NCBI GenBank assembly: GCA_947460595.1
Contig: CANHGS010000026.1
Location: 1-45,855, forward strand
DNA: 45,855 bases
Reading direction: 5' to 3'
DNA from: Bacteroidota bacterium
GTDB taxonomy: Bacteria; Bacteroidota; Bacteroidia; Chitinophagales; Chitinophagaceae
The notes beneath the pieces are model-generated. The model was not told where the DNA came from. It searched no databases and was given only the letters and a program-made list of their open reading frames with translations. Of the stretch, positions 7,678 to 17,561 are shown in pieces. A program made the translations under genes and the position numbers. The number at the start of each line of letters is the position of its first letter. Positions within the stretch are counted from its first letter, which is position 1.

Positions 7678-8190
7678 ATGAATTTTGACGTAGCCCAATA
7701 TTTACCAGCAGATTTTCACCCTAGTTCTAGGGTATGGATTTACCAGAGCAGTAGATTGTTTCTACTGTCTGAAGCTCTTGAAATAGAGCCCATGTTGGAG
7801 GCTTTTTTAGCCAGCTGGAATACCCATGGTACGCCAGTAAAAGGATTTGCCAATCTGCTTTACGGACAGTTTATTGTAATGATGGCAGATGAAACCCATG
7901 CGGGTGTGAGTGGCTGTAGCACAGATAGTTCTGTAAGATTGATTAAGCAAATTGAAGCGCAATTTAAAGTAGATATGTTCAACCGCCAGAACCTGGCTTT
8001 TGTAGTCAAAGACAAAATTCAGATATTACCCTTGGCCCAATTACAATATGGATTTGACAATGGATTCTTGTTACAAGACACCATTTACTTTAACAATTTA
8101 GTAGCCACTAAAGCAGAAATGTTAGACAAATGGTTGGTACCTATTAAAGATAGTTGGTTGTCTGCTAAGATTAAACAATTGGTTTCTTAA
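7678..8190 (+). CDS. Conserved hypothetical protein
   Basis: A 170-residue soluble protein without signal peptide or membrane segment. The most distinctive region is around residues 55-85, with LLYGQFIVMMADETHAG followed by SGCSTDSSVR. That short polar stretch with a Cys could be an active or binding site. Relatives in Bacteroidota are sometimes labelled ABC transporter ATPase, but no Walker A or B motif is seen here, so that name is not used. It follows the HdrB-like gene closely. Its last 20 bp overlap the 3' end of the receptor gene on the other strand. Confidence 0.65.
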   Translation: MNFDVAQYLPADFHPSSRVWIYQSSRLFLLSEALEIEPMLEAFLASWNTHGTPVKGFANLLYGQFIVMMADETHAGVSGCSTDSSVRLIKQIEAQFKVDMFNRQNLAFVVKDKIQILPLAQLQYGFDNGFLLQDTIYFNNLVATKAEMLDKWLVPIKDSWLSAKIKQLVS

Positions 8191-10675
8191 TTGGTGCCGG
8201 CGCTGGTGTTGGCTTCTTAGTAGCTTTTACCTTATTGATGATATCCTGTTTTTGTTTGTCAGAAATGGCTTTTTTCTGCACCAATTTATTGAGTTGATAA
8301 GAAAGGGTTAACCTAAAATTCCTAGTATTACTACTACTAAAACTTTCAATATTAAAATTGGTACCATAAACAGAAGAGAAATACTGTTGTGCCCTAAAAG
8401 GATCTGCAATATTAACTCCCACCACCAACCTTCTATCAAAGAATCTGTACATAAAGCCAAGATTCATAGTCAGGTTACTCCTGCTCCTTCCTTGGGGATC
8501 TGCGAAACTGCTAAACCTAGCCGTACCTTCCATAGTTAATAGGCTATTGGGGTTGTAAGTGTACTGTACGGTTGTATAAAAGCTGCCCCCATCTTGGTAT
8601 TTGTACAATTGCTTTTCTGCTTCCGCATATAGATTATAAGAATAGCCCAAACTGCCATTCATTCTAAACCACTTATTAAAAGTATATCCCCCCCAAGCGC
8701 TGGCTTCATACTCTTTTCTATCCGCAATATTTACATAAGTAATAAAGGTCTTGCCGCCACCAGCCAAGGTTCTAAAACTATTAATAACTTGTTTTACAAT
8801 ATTATAACCTACAGAAGTATTGATATAATATTTACCCTTCATTAAAGAAAAATTCCAGTCAAAGTTATCGGCCAACGTTGGCGCCAAAAAAGGATTCCCG
8901 AATCTGAGATTATAGGGATCACTGTAGTCAATATTGGGATTCAATTCTCCCAATCCTGGTCTACGGATGCTAGCGCGATAGACCAATGCTGTATTCATAG
9001 TCTTACTAAACTCTTTGCGCAAAGTAATATTGGGTAATAGGTTCCAATAACTATTAGAAACATTGGCTGAATTACCTTTTACAAAATCAAAATCCGTTTT
9101 GGTCTCTTCTGCCTGAGCTCCAAAGATCAAGTGCAATTGCTGACTAAATACAAAACTAAATCCAGCCCTAATGGTAAAAATTCCTTGATTAAAAAAGAAA
9201 TCATTACTCAACAAATTATTGGTCACAAAAGTAGAATCTGTTTTAGAAAGGAAACTAGTATTTAAGGTATTGTGAAAACGATTAAACTGATAACTGGTTC
9301 CAGTATTAAAATTACCCTTTAGCAGTTTCAATGGCTTGTTATAATCCAACCTCAGGGAATAGCCCCTATTAAATGTATTGAAGTATTGATTCTGCGTTGA
9401 ATCAACACCGGTAGGAACATAGGAGCCGCTTAGGAATTGTTGGTAATAGTCCTTGTCATTATCATTCTTCCCATCACTCCAAGAGCCAATAAAGCGAATA
9501 TATTCAGCAAGTCTTTTCTTGTTTTTTAACGTATAGGATCCTGAAACATAATGACTATACCCATCTCCCTGACTAGCATTGGTTCTGGTAGAGATTTTAT
9601 AAATATCATCATTGCGATTGATATTGGTATACTGGGTATGACTCAGGTTATCAAAATAACTAAGATTCCCCTGATAAGTAAGGTTGAATAAGTTTTGAGG
9701 ATTGGTTTGATAATCCCCTTGCAACCTCAGACCTGGTCTCAAATTCTTATTGTCATAGTTGGTCTCTGTGTTGAATTTATTGGAGCTATCAGCATAAAAA
9801 TTTTGCCGTTTGGAATAACTATTTCCAACAAAACTACTAGCACCCAAACTAATAGTAGAAGCAAATGAAAAGGTTTTGTTTCTATAGCTTAGGTTGGTGG
9901 AAAAACTGCCTTCGCCCCTAGTTCCTGCGCTTAAAATAGACCTGCCTACCCAACCAATTTTTCCCTTCTTGGTAACTATATTAATGACTCCCCCGGTTTC
10001 GGTTGCATACTGTGGAGGTGGATTGGTCATCACTTCTATTTTCTCAATGCTATTGCCGGGCAAACTTTCTAATAAATCTTGCAATTGCTGTGCCGTTAGA
10101 TCAGTAGGTTTATCATCTATCAGAATCTTTGGCTCCTTCCCTTTTAATAAAATTTTACCGTTGGGATCACTACTAATCAAGGGCATATTTTTGAGCAATT
10201 CTGCCGTTGTAGCGCCGTTACTCAGTGCAGATTCACCTACATTATAAGTTAGTTTACCATCCTTATTTTCAATTAGGGGTTTTTCAGAATAGATAATCAC
10301 TTCCCCCAGACTATTAGACACTTCACTCAATTTCACATCACCTAAATTAAAATCATAGCGTTCTTCCCTGAGATAAATGCTATCCATATTTAGGGTTGCA
10401 AAACCCATGGCAGAAACAATAAGTCTAAAATAACCCAAGGGTAATTGTTGAAATTCAAATGCCCCATTTTTGTCTGTTACAGCTGTAGCCGTTTTAACGG
10501 TATCTCCCATTAATTGGACAGAAACAGCAGCAAAAGACACCGCTTTTCCCGTTTTAGATTCCAAAACATTTCCTATGATGATTCCTAACATTTTTTTGGT
10601 CCTGGGCTGCTGTACTTGACAGAATGCACCCATTGCAAAAAAAATTAATGAGAAAAATAAAAGGGTTCTAACCAT
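8171..10675 (-). CDS. TonB-dependent-receptor-like outer membrane beta-barrel protein
   Basis: An 834-residue outer membrane protein. A signal peptide covers about residues 1-19 (ends GAFCQ). A carboxypeptidase-regulatory-like beta-sandwich (about 30-115) has the phrase TAVTDKNGAFEFQQLPLGYF. A plug domain follows, with PKILIDDKPTDLT and ATETGGVINIVTKKGK (about 185-240). The rest is a long beta-barrel rich in alternating aromatic segments (YRNKTFSF, GNLSYFDNLSHTQY). The form matches the Bacteroidota outer-membrane barrel family rather than SusC: there is no SusD partner. The barrel is followed by a Lys/Pro-rich tail (KKPTPAPAPIKKPIV). The ligand cannot be told. It overlaps the convergent gene at 7678-8190 by 20 bp. 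Confidence 0.85.
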   Translation of the reverse strand: MVRTLLFFSLIFFAMGAFCQVQQPRTKKMLGIIIGNVLESKTGKAVSFAAVSVQLMGDTVKTATAVTDKNGAFEFQQLPLGYFRLIVSAMGFATLNMDSIYLREERYDFNLGDVKLSEVSNSLGEVIIYSEKPLIENKDGKLTYNVGESALSNGATTAELLKNMPLISSDPNGKILLKGKEPKILIDDKPTDLTAQQLQDLLESLPGNSIEKIEVMTNPPPQYATETGGVINIVTKKGKIGWVGRSILSAGTRGEGSFSTNLSYRNKTFSFASTISLGASSFVGNSYSKRQNFYADSSNKFNTETNYDNKNLRPGLRLQGDYQTNPQNLFNLTYQGNLSYFDNLSHTQYTNINRNDDIYKISTRTNASQGDGYSHYVSGSYTLKNKKRLAEYIRFIGSWSDGKNDNDKDYYQQFLSGSYVPTGVDSTQNQYFNTFNRGYSLRLDYNKPLKLLKGNFNTGTSYQFNRFHNTLNTSFLSKTDSTFVTNNLLSNDFFFNQGIFTIRAGFSFVFSQQLHLIFGAQAEETKTDFDFVKGNSANVSNSYWNLLPNITLRKEFSKTMNTALVYRASIRRPGLGELNPNIDYSDPYNLRFGNPFLAPTLADNFDWNFSLMKGKYYINTSVGYNIVKQVINSFRTLAGGGKTFITYVNIADRKEYEASAWGGYTFNKWFRMNGSLGYSYNLYAEAEKQLYKYQDGGSFYTTVQYTYNPNSLLTMEGTARFSSFADPQGRSRSNLTMNLGFMYRFFDRRLVVGVNIADPFRAQQYFSSVYGTNFNIESFSSSNTRNFRLTLSYQLNKLVQKKAISDKQKQDIINKVKATKKPTPAPAPIKKPIV

Positions 10676-10711
10676 GAAAAAGGGATATTTGCGCTCTGCA
10701 AGCTATTTTAA

Positions 10712-10747
10712 AACCGATAGTGCTACAAAATTCAAGTACCATCGGTT
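10712..10747. repeat. 7-bp inverted repeat straddling the receptor promoter
   Basis: AACCGAT at 10712-10718 is matched by ATCGGTT at 10741-10747, 22 bp apart. The arms bracket the candidate -7 element at 10726-10733. It could be an operator or chance. Confidence 0.35.
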
Positions 10748-10758
10748 GAATACTCAAA
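10726..10758 (-). promoter_or_regulatory. Candidate promoter of the beta-barrel receptor gene
   Basis: On the minus strand TTTG (10758-10755) is followed after 21 bp by GAATTTTG (10733-10726), one base off TAnnTTTG. The start codon lies about 50 bp downstream. Confidence 0.4.
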
Positions 10759-10768
10759 ATTAACCCTT

Positions 10769-11119
10769 ATGTACCAAGTTTATGGCATTACTAATTGCAA
10801 TACGGTAAAAAAAACACTGGAATATTTAAAAACCAATGGCATACCCTTTGAATATCATGACTATAAGAAAAAGGGCCTGACCCCTGAAAAACTTCAATCC
10901 TGGACCAAACAAAAGGGCTGGGAACCCTTATTAAATAAGAAAGGAACCACATGGAGATCACTAGATATCTTGCAACAAAAGAAGATTAACAGCATTCCTA
11001 CCGCCATTACTTATTTATTGGCCAATACCAGCGCCATTAAAAGACCCATCATTGAATTAGACGGCAAAATCATTGCCATTGGTTTTGATGAGTCCAGTTA
11101 TGCTTTATTGTTCCATTAG
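10769..11119 (+). CDS. Spx/ArsC-family thioredoxin-fold protein
   Basis: A 116-residue protein of the ArsC/Spx/YffB family. The N-terminal ITNCNTVKKTLEYL has a single active-site-type Cys at position 10 without a second cysteine in a CxxC. It also has the family regions KKKGLTPEKL, KKGTTWRSLD and AIKRPIIELDGK. The family includes arsenate reductases and the redox regulator Spx; the sequence alone does not decide between a reductase and a regulator. No ars genes are nearby. The stop codon abuts the stop of the convergent TlpA-like gene with no intervening base. Confidence 0.75.
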   Translation: MYQVYGITNCNTVKKTLEYLKTNGIPFEYHDYKKKGLTPEKLQSWTKQKGWEPLLNKKGTTWRSLDILQQKKINSIPTAITYLLANTSAIKRPIIELDGKIIAIGFDESSYALLFH

Positions 11120-12211
11120 TTATTTTAAGAATTTATTCAGGGCGTTTTCTAATTCTGCACCTCTTAAATTCTTGCCAATAATGGTCCCACTTGGATCAAT
11201 CAAGAAATTGGTTGGAATTACGCTAACGCGATACATCATAGCCGGCGATCCTGGCCCATCTTGTGCATCAATCAAATTGGTCCATATGAGTTTATCGGCC
11301 TTCATAGCCTGCATCCAATTGGCTTTCTCCTTGTCAATAGATACCCCTAAAATGGCAAAATTCTTATCCTTAAACTGTGCATAGGCTCTTACTAAATTGG
11401 GGTTTTCTTGCCTACAAGGGCCGCACCAACTAGCCCAAAAGTCTACCAACACATATTTACCCTTAAAAGAAGAAAGGGACACAGATTTGCCGTTCATGTC
11501 TTTCTGCGTAAAATCCATGGCCTTACTACCAATGGCTCCTATTTTTGATTCCATGATACTATTTTCTATGGCTTTGGCATAAGGACCCGTTTTTGCCAAT
11601 CCATTCAAGGGGGCATAATAGGATTCTAATTCAACAGCGCCACCATCGTACAATGGACTTAGCACATATAAAACAAATGGACTAACTGCTGAGGTTGGCT
11701 TTGCTTTGGTAAAATCTGCAGCATTTTTTACAACCACCGCTTTTGCTACTGTAAATTCTTGTAACAAATTATTTCTTTTAACAGCATCTTTCTCTTGGTT
11801 AATGGTTGCCGCCAAGCCATTCAATTTGTCTTTATAAGGATTGAATTGTTGTTTGAAAAATTCATAATCGGTTTGTATAGCAGAACCAGTAAAGCCCCAT
11901 CCCGGTACATTATTTAAATCACCAATTAGGTTCAAGGAATCATTGAAAATAAAAATATCAGCTACTTCTTTATACCCTTCAAAACTCAATTGATACACAT
12001 CAGGCTCTGACAACAAAGCCTTTAGTTTAAAGGAACCATTTCTAGAAATGACAGAAACTGTGGATTGTGCATTACTACCTGAAACCAACACCACTTTGGT
12101 ACTGTCTTTGAGCCCACTAATTTTCCCAGATAAAACAAATTGTTTTTGATTGATTTGCGAAAAAGCAAACAATGGCGCTAAAAACAAAATGAAGCATAGA
12201 TATTTCTGCAT
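11120..12211 (-). CDS. TlpA-like thiol-disulfide oxidoreductase with DUF4369 domain
   Basis: A 363-residue secreted protein. A signal peptide covers about residues 1-18 (LFAFSQ). A DUF4369-like beta domain follows (about 25-125, FVLSGKISGLKDSTKVVL). A helical linker leads to a thioredoxin domain from about 220. Its active site is FWASWCGPCRQENP, with CGPC near residue 262, and a cis-proline segment (SVIPTNFLID) is near the end. Such proteins keep periplasmic cysteines reduced, often for cytochrome c or outer membrane protein maturation. It ends the minus-strand trp/his run: hisIE stops two bases upstream of its ATG, so it may be cotranscribed. Confidence 0.85.
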   Translation of the reverse strand: MQKYLCFILFLAPLFAFSQINQKQFVLSGKISGLKDSTKVVLVSGSNAQSTVSVISRNGSFKLKALLSEPDVYQLSFEGYKEVADIFIFNDSLNLIGDLNNVPGWGFTGSAIQTDYEFFKQQFNPYKDKLNGLAATINQEKDAVKRNNLLQEFTVAKAVVVKNAADFTKAKPTSAVSPFVLYVLSPLYDGGAVELESYYAPLNGLAKTGPYAKAIENSIMESKIGAIGSKAMDFTQKDMNGKSVSLSSFKGKYVLVDFWASWCGPCRQENPNLVRAYAQFKDKNFAILGVSIDKEKANWMQAMKADKLIWTNLIDAQDGPGSPAMMYRVSVIPTNFLIDPSGTIIGKNLRGAELENALNKFLK

Positions 12212-12213
12212 AA

Positions 12214-12810
12214 TTATTTAGAATGACGTTGTTTTAAAATTGAAACTACATGGTCTAATGAATAACCCTTTGCATTTAGTAAAATTAAATAGTGAAACAT
12301 TAAGTCGGCTGCTTCATTCAAAAACAATTCTTTGTTATTGTCCTTTGCTTCAATCACCAATTCAACAGCTTCCTCTCCTACTTTCTGAGCCATTTTATTC
12401 ATGCCCTTGGCAAATAACTTTGCTACATAAGAATCCTCTACAGAAGCATTTTTACGAAGGGTAATAATGTCTTCTAAATAATTTAAAAAATTGCTGTTAT
12501 GATTTTTTTCCATCCAACAAGTATCCGCTCCGGTATGACAAACGGGTCCTTTGGGATGCACCTTAATCAGCAAGGTATCATTATCACAATCTACCGCAAT
12601 AGACTTGAGTTCCAAAAAATTACCCGACTCTTCACCCTTGGTCCAAAGCCTTTGCTTACTCCTACTATAAAAAGTAACCCTGCCTAATTCTTCCGTTTTC
12701 AAAAAGGCTGCTTCATTCATAAAGCCCATCATCAATACCTTATCTGTATCAAAATCTTGTACAATGGCAGGAACCAATCCGTCTGCATATTTTGAATAAT
12801 CTATTTTCAT
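12214..12810 (-). CDS. hisIE: Bifunctional phosphoribosyl-AMP cyclohydrolase / phosphoribosyl-ATP pyrophosphatase
   Basis: A 198-residue fusion for histidine steps 2 and 3. The HisI half (about residues 1-105) has the metal ligands in VDCDNDTLL and the zinc-type cysteines in GPVCHTGADTCW. The HisE half (about 110-198) has KVGEEAVELVIEAK and NEAADLMFHYLILL, the acidic NTP-pyrophosphohydrolase helices. Both halves look complete. It is the last biosynthetic gene of the trp-his run and follows hisF by 8 bp. Confidence 0.95.
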   Translation of the reverse strand: MKIDYSKYADGLVPAIVQDFDTDKVLMMGFMNEAAFLKTEELGRVTFYSRSKQRLWTKGEESGNFLELKSIAVDCDNDTLLIKVHPKGPVCHTGADTCWMEKNHNSNFLNYLEDIITLRKNASVEDSYVAKLFAKGMNKMAQKVGEEAVELVIEAKDNNKELFLNEAADLMFHYLILLNAKGYSLDHVVSILKQRHSK

Positions 12811-12818
12811 ATTCCTAG

Positions 12819-13577
12819 TTATAGTCTAATCTCAATTCCTTTTTCTTTTAAATATTGTTTCAAATCAGGAATGGCAATTTCCTTAAAATGAAAAATACTA
12901 GCTGCTAGTGCCGCGTCTGCTTTAGCTATTTCAAATACGTCTTCAAAATGAGCCATTGTACCACCACCGCCAGATGCTATTATGGGAACCGGTAAATCTT
13001 TGACCAATTGCCCAGTAATATCTAAAGCAAATCCTTGTTTGGTTCCATCGTGGTTCATGGAAGTCAATAAGATTTCACCAGCCCCCAAATCTACGGCTTG
13101 TTTTGCCCAATCCCTACATTTGGTATTGGTTTTAACACGGCCACCATTGAGGTAAACATACCATTGGCCATCGTCCTCTAATTTGGTATCAATGGCCAAA
13201 ACCACACACTGGCTTCCAAATTCTTTGGCCAATTCCTTAATCAAATCCGGTCTTTTAAAGGCAGAAGTATTTACGGAAATTTTGTCCGCACCGTTTTTCA
13301 AGAGTTGGTAAACGTCTTCTACACTGCTGATACCCCCTCCCACAGTAAAAGGAATATTAATATGGTGCGAAATTCTATTGACCAATTCACTTAGGGTTTT
13401 ACGCTTTTCATTGGTGGCGGTAATGTCTAAGAAAACCAATTCATCAGCACCCTCACTGGCATAAAATGCCCCTAGTTCCACAGGGTCTCCTGCGTCACGG
13501 ATATTTTCAAAATTAACTCCTTTAACGGTTCTTCCATCTCGAATATCCAAACAGGGTATGATTCTTTTTGCAAGCAT
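12819..13577 (-). CDS. hisF: Imidazole glycerol phosphate synthase, cyclase subunit
   Basis: A 252-residue beta/alpha barrel that uses ammonia from HisH to convert PRFAR to imidazole glycerol phosphate and AICAR. The start [17 protein letters not shown] holds the first catalytic Asp, [11 protein letters not shown] sits in the middle, and the phosphate-binding GGI and [15 protein letters not shown] loops mark the two half-barrels. Length is typical. It lies between hisA and hisIE with gaps of 15 and 8 bp, consistent with one message. Confidence 0.95.
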   Translation of the reverse strand: MLAKRIIPCLDIRDGRTVKGVNFENIRDAGDPVELGAFYASEGADELVFLDITATNEKRKTLSELVNRISHHINIPFTVGGGISSVEDVYQLLKNGADKISVNTSAFKRPDLIKELAKEFGSQCVVLAIDTKLEDDGQWYVYLNGGRVKTNTKCRDWAKQAVDLGAGEILLTSMNHDGTKQGFALDITGQLVKDLPVPIIASGGGGTMAHFEDVFEIAKADAALAASIFHFKEIAIPDLKQYLKEKGIEIRL

Positions 13578-13592
13578 GTTTTCTTAGTTAAC

Positions 13593-14309
13593 TTAGAAAA
13601 AGGTTTTCAATTCTTCCAGTGTAATCCTTCCCTCATAAATGGCTTTCCCAACAATAGCACCAGAACAACCAAGGGCTTTTAGTGCATAAAGGTCTTCCAT
13701 AGAACTCACCCCGCCACTGGCTATAAAATAAGCTTCTGGATAAGTTTCTAAAATCTCTTGGTATAATTCTAAAGACGGGCCTTCTAGCTTACCATCCTTA
13801 CTTACATCGGTACAAAACACTTGTTCAACACCTTTGCTAAGATAATCACCCAGAAAGTCCATAATGTTTAACTCAGTGGTTTCTAACCAGCCTGCCACTG
13901 CAATTTTTCGGTCTTTTACATCGGCGCCAAGCAAAAACTTATCTGCCCCATAGGCTAATATCCATTCCACAAAAATGGTTGGTGACTTTACTGCCAAACT
14001 TCCAATGGTGGCATAAGCGGCACCAGATTCAAATACAATGGCTAAATCTTTTTCCTGTTTAATGCCTCCCCCAAAATCTATGACCAAACTAGTATTGGCA
14101 GCAATGGTTTGCAACACTTTCCAGTTTTGAACTGTGCCAGCCTTTGCCCCATCTAAATCTACTAAGTGAAGCCTTTTAATACCAGCTGCTTCAAATGCTT
14201 TGGCTACTTCTAAAGGGTTTTCATTGTAAATGGTCTTCTGCGCATAATCACCCTGGGTGAGCCTAACACATTTACCGTCTATAATATCTATTGCGGGTAT
14301 TATTTCCAT
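13593..14309 (-). CDS. hisA: ProFAR isomerase
   Basis: A 238-residue beta/alpha barrel that catalyses the Amadori isomerisation of ProFAR to [25 protein letters not shown] at the start holds the catalytic Asp, and [16 protein letters not shown] in the second half holds the other. Phosphate loops [11 protein letters not shown] and [11 protein letters not shown] are present. trpF is separately encoded in the same run, so HisA need not serve both isomerase reactions. Nine bp separate it from hisH. Confidence 0.95.
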   Translation of the reverse strand: MEIIPAIDIIDGKCVRLTQGDYAQKTIYNENPLEVAKAFEAAGIKRLHLVDLDGAKAGTVQNWKVLQTIAANTSLVIDFGGGIKQEKDLAIVFESGAAYATIGSLAVKSPTIFVEWILAYGADKFLLGADVKDRKIAVAGWLETTELNIMDFLGDYLSKGVEQVFCTDVSKDGKLEGPSLELYQEILETYPEAYFIASGGVSSMEDLYALKALGCSGAIVGKAIYEGRITLEELKTFF

Positions 14310-14318
14310 ATTATTAAT

Positions 14319-14918
14319 CTATAATGCTAAAAAATTACTGAGAATGGTCTCGCCCACAGTGGCAGACTTTTCAGGGTGAAATTGCACCCCATAAAAATTG
14401 TTTTTATGCAAGGCTGAACTGTAAGGCAAAACATAATCGGTGGTGGCAATACTATGTGCACCAAGGGACGCATAATACCCATGAACAAAATAACAGTAAC
14501 TATTTTCAGTAACCCCTTTAAACAAATCCGTTTTTAGCGAATGAATATTATTCCAACCTATCTGTGGAACTTTAAGTTGTATTTGATTATCCGCTAATGG
14601 TTGAAAACGTTTTACTTTTTCCTCAAAAATACCTAAGCAGTCTGTATTGTTTTCTTCACTATGGGCACACATTAATTGCATACCCAAGCAAATACCCAAA
14701 ACAGGTTGCTGCAAAGATTTGATGAGTTGATCCAATTCCCTTTTACGCAAATACTGCATAGCCGTACTAGCTTCACCCACACCTGGAAAAATAACTTTAT
14801 CCGCAGACCTAATCAATTCAAGGTCATCTGTTACCAGGGCTTCCATACCAATTCTTTCCAAAGCATAAAGCACGGATTGAATATTACCTGCATTGTATTT
14901 AACAATCACCAATTTCAT
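14319..14918 (-). CDS. hisH: Imidazole glycerol phosphate synthase, glutaminase subunit
   Basis: A 199-residue class I glutamine amidotransferase that delivers ammonia to HisF. The catalytic triad is visible: the nucleophile Cys in LGICLGMQLMC (about residue 77), and His and Glu in VQFHPEKSAT near residue 180. The oxyanion region FPGVGEAS is also present. It begins 9 bp after trpA ends, making it the junction between the tryptophan and histidine parts of the run. No promoter fits in that gap. Confidence 0.95.
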   Translation of the reverse strand: MKLVIVKYNAGNIQSVLYALERIGMEALVTDDLELIRSADKVIFPGVGEASTAMQYLRKRELDQLIKSLQQPVLGICLGMQLMCAHSEENNTDCLGIFEEKVKRFQPLADNQIQLKVPQIGWNNIHSLKTDLFKGVTENSYCYFVHGYYASLGAHSIATTDYVLPYSSALHKNNFYGVQFHPEKSATVGETILSNFLAL

Positions 14919-14927
14919 CTAAAAGTA

Positions 14928-15695
14928 TTATTGAACCGTTGCCAAAAATTGTTTCACCGTAGCTTTTAAATTTTCTGAACCTTCTAAGGCTTGAATAAAT
15001 GCGGTACCAATAATAGCACCATTAGCATGTTTACAAGCAGACTGAAAAGTAGCCCTATCCTTAATTCCAAACCCAACCAATACTGGATTTTTCAATGACA
15101 TAGCTGCTAATTTTTGTAGATAGGTTTCCACTGCATCAAAATCCTTGTCCTTTCCGGTAGTAGCAGAAGAACTTACAGCATATAAAAACCCTGTACTCAA
15201 TTCATCCAATTTGCGTACCCTTTCTTCTGAGGTTTCGGGAGTAACCAAAAAGATAAAATCCAACCCATTTGCTTTGATAATAGCACCATATTCGGTTTCA
15301 AATTCGTACTCAGGCAAATCAGGTAAAATGAGTCCGTCTACCCCAACTGCGGCAGCTTCTTTACAGAACTTTTCAAATCCGTATTGCAACACCGGATTCA
15401 TATAACCCATTAAGATTAAGGGAACATTTGAAACCTGCCTAACTGTTTTTAATTGATCAAATAAAACAGCAATGGTCATACCATTAGCAAGGGCAATATT
15501 ACCGCTTTGCTGAATCACGGGACCATCGGCCAAGGGATCGCTATAGGGCATTCCCAATTCAATAATATCAACCCCATTTTCACTCAATGTTTCAATCATG
15601 TCAATGGTACTATTCAACCGGGGATATCCCGCTGTACAATAGACATTTAATATATTTTTTTGCTTTGATGCAAATAGATTGGCTAACCTGCTCAT
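14928..15695 (-). CDS. trpA: Tryptophan synthase alpha subunit
   Basis: A 255-residue beta/alpha barrel that cleaves indole-3-glycerol phosphate to indole. Both catalytic acids are in IIELGMPYSDPLADGPVIQ: the Glu of ELG and the Asp of LADG. The phosphate loop GFGIKDRATF and the family segment SSATTGKDKD are present. It follows trpB by 9 bp and precedes hisH by 9 bp, so the TrpAB complex subunits are made from neighbouring genes. Confidence 0.95.
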   Translation of the reverse strand: MSRLANLFASKQKNILNVYCTAGYPRLNSTIDMIETLSENGVDIIELGMPYSDPLADGPVIQQSGNIALANGMTIAVLFDQLKTVRQVSNVPLILMGYMNPVLQYGFEKFCKEAAAVGVDGLILPDLPEYEFETEYGAIIKANGLDFIFLVTPETSEERVRKLDELSTGFLYAVSSSATTGKDKDFDAVETYLQKLAAMSLKNPVLVGFGIKDRATFQSACKHANGAIIGTAFIQALEGSENLKATVKQFLATVQ

Positions 15696-15704
15696 GTTAT
15701 TGGA

Positions 15705-16916
15705 TTATAATGCGCTTTGGGTGTCTAATTCATGAATATAAGTTGACAGATCTTTGTCTCCTCTACCGCTCAAACAAAGTACCACCCTGTCTGTTGGCTT
15801 TAACTGCATCCTTTCCAAGACAGCAAATGCATGGGCTGTTTCCAGTGCTGGTATAATTCCTTCCGTTCTACTCACATGGAAGGCCGCTTGCAATGCTTCT
15901 TCATCCGTAGCACTTAAAAAAGTACCCCTACCTGAATCAAATAGATTTGCGTGCAGAGGACCTACTCCAGGATAGTCTAAACCAGCGGAGATACTATGGG
16001 GCTCAACTATCTGGCCATCTTCTGTTTGCATCAACAAACTTTTGCTTCCGTGTAAAATGCCAGGTTTACCCAATTGGGTGGTAGCTGCGCTCATGCCACT
16101 ATTCACACCCTTTCCAGCTGCTTCCACTGCCACTATCTGAACAGATAATTCATCCAAAAAATGGTAAAAAGCACCGGCTGCATTAGAACCACCCCCTACA
16201 CATGCAACCACATGGGTAGGTAATTCATTCCCCGTTTTTTCTTTTAACTGCCAACGAATCTCTTCACTGATCACACTTTGAAAGCGCGCTACCATATCTG
16301 GATAAGGATGTGGTCCTACCACACTTCCAATAATATAATGGGTATCTATTGGGTTATTGATCCAATCACGAATGGCTTCATTGGTAGCATCTTTTAATGT
16401 TCTACTACCACTTATGGCTGGAATTACTTTTGCACCAAGCATGCGCATACGGGCCACATTGGGCGCTTGACGTTCAATATCTTTCTCACCCATATAAACA
16501 ATACATTCCATGCCTTTAAGGGCACAAACCGTAGCAGTTGCTACACCATGCTGACCAGCGCCTGTTTCTGCAATAATCCTAGTCTTACCCAATTTTCTGG
16601 CTAATAAGATTTGTCCAATGGTATTATTGATTTTGTGCGCCCCTGTATGGCATAGGTCTTCTCTTTTCAAATAAATAGCCGTATTAAATTCCGCGCTCAA
16701 TCTATCTGCTAAAAACAAGGGAGTTGGTCTTCCAACATAATCCCGCAGCAAGTACTGAAACTCTTTTTGAAAAGAGGTTTCCTGCATAATGTCTAGGTAC
16801 TGAGCCTTGAGTTCTTCCACATTTCTGTGAAGCATTTCTGGAATATACGCGCCTCCAAAACGGCCATAATAGCCCTGCGCGTTGGGTGCCTGATAAGTTT
16901 CATGTTTGGTAACCAT
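15705..16916 (-). CDS. trpB: Tryptophan synthase beta subunit
   Basis: A 403-residue PLP enzyme that joins indole and serine to make tryptophan. The PLP lysine lies in [13 protein letters not shown] (about residue 96), the catalytic Glu region is [13 protein letters not shown], and the phosphate-binding loop is [12 protein letters not shown]. It is the canonical TrpB1 type, with a trpA partner next door. It starts 2 bp past the end of trpF. Confidence 0.95.
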   Translation of the reverse strand: MVTKHETYQAPNAQGYYGRFGGAYIPEMLHRNVEELKAQYLDIMQETSFQKEFQYLLRDYVGRPTPLFLADRLSAEFNTAIYLKREDLCHTGAHKINNTIGQILLARKLGKTRIIAETGAGQHGVATATVCALKGMECIVYMGEKDIERQAPNVARMRMLGAKVIPAISGSRTLKDATNEAIRDWINNPIDTHYIIGSVVGPHPYPDMVARFQSVISEEIRWQLKEKTGNELPTHVVACVGGGSNAAGAFYHFLDELSVQIVAVEAAGKGVNSGMSAATTQLGKPGILHGSKSLLMQTEDGQIVEPHSISAGLDYPGVGPLHANLFDSGRGTFLSATDEEALQAAFHVSRTEGIIPALETAHAFAVLERMQLKPTDRVVLCLSGRGDKDLSTYIHELDTQSAL

Positions 16917-16918
16917 CT

Positions 16919-17560
16919 CTATCCTCCTTTTAATGCTTTTACAAATGTTTGAATTTTGTCCATGTCTTTTATACCTGGGGCCAGCTCAAATTTACTATTG
17001 ATATCCACTGCAAAAAGGTCTTTGGCCACGGTATCATTATCAAATGCCTTAATTAGTACAACGTCTTCTGGCTGAATGCCCCCACTTAAAAAAAATGGCT
17101 TATTAACATTCACGCCCTTTAAAATATCCCAATTAAATTTTTTTCCTGTACCACCATATCCCGCTCCTTCTGTGTCAAAAAGGAACATACCAGCCAGGCC
17201 TTGATAATCTTTTGCTTTACATAGAATATCTTCTCCCTCCCTTAGTCTAAATGCCTTCACCACCTTTACATATTGGGCTATCTGTTCACAATACGCTGGA
17301 TTTTCATCTCCATGTAATTGCACTGAATAAAGTCCGCATGCATCTACTAACTGCAACAGTTCTTCAACAGGAGTGTTCACAAACACACCTACTTTATTTA
17401 TTTGCTTACCCTTGAGTTTTTTTAATTGTTCCATACTCATATGGGATAACACATAACGGGGCGATTTAGGATAGAAAATGAATCCCGCAAATTCAACCCC
17501 TAATTCGTCTAATTGGAGTACTTGCTCCGCCTTGGTCATTCCACATACTTTAATTTGCAT
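16919..17560 (-). CDS. trpF: Phosphoribosylanthranilate isomerase
   Basis: A 213-residue single barrel. [11 protein letters not shown] at the start holds the catalytic Cys. The second catalytic Asp lies in [19 protein letters not shown], and the phosphate loop is [10 protein letters not shown]. It is a free-standing TrpF, not fused to TrpC as in enteric bacteria. It starts one base after the trpC stop. Confidence 0.95.
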   Translation of the reverse strand: MQIKVCGMTKAEQVLQLDELGVEFAGFIFYPKSPRYVLSHMSMEQLKKLKGKQINKVGVFVNTPVEELLQLVDACGLYSVQLHGDENPAYCEQIAQYVKVVKAFRLREGEDILCKAKDYQGLAGMFLFDTEGAGYGGTGKKFNWDILKGVNVNKPFFLSGGIQPEDVVLIKAFDNDTVAKDLFAVDINSKFELAPGIKDMDKIQTFVKALKGG

Positions 17561-17561
17561 G

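Noticed and set aside
7678..8190. ABC transporter ATPase name for the conserved hypothetical
   Set aside because: No Walker A, Walker B or signature motif is visible.
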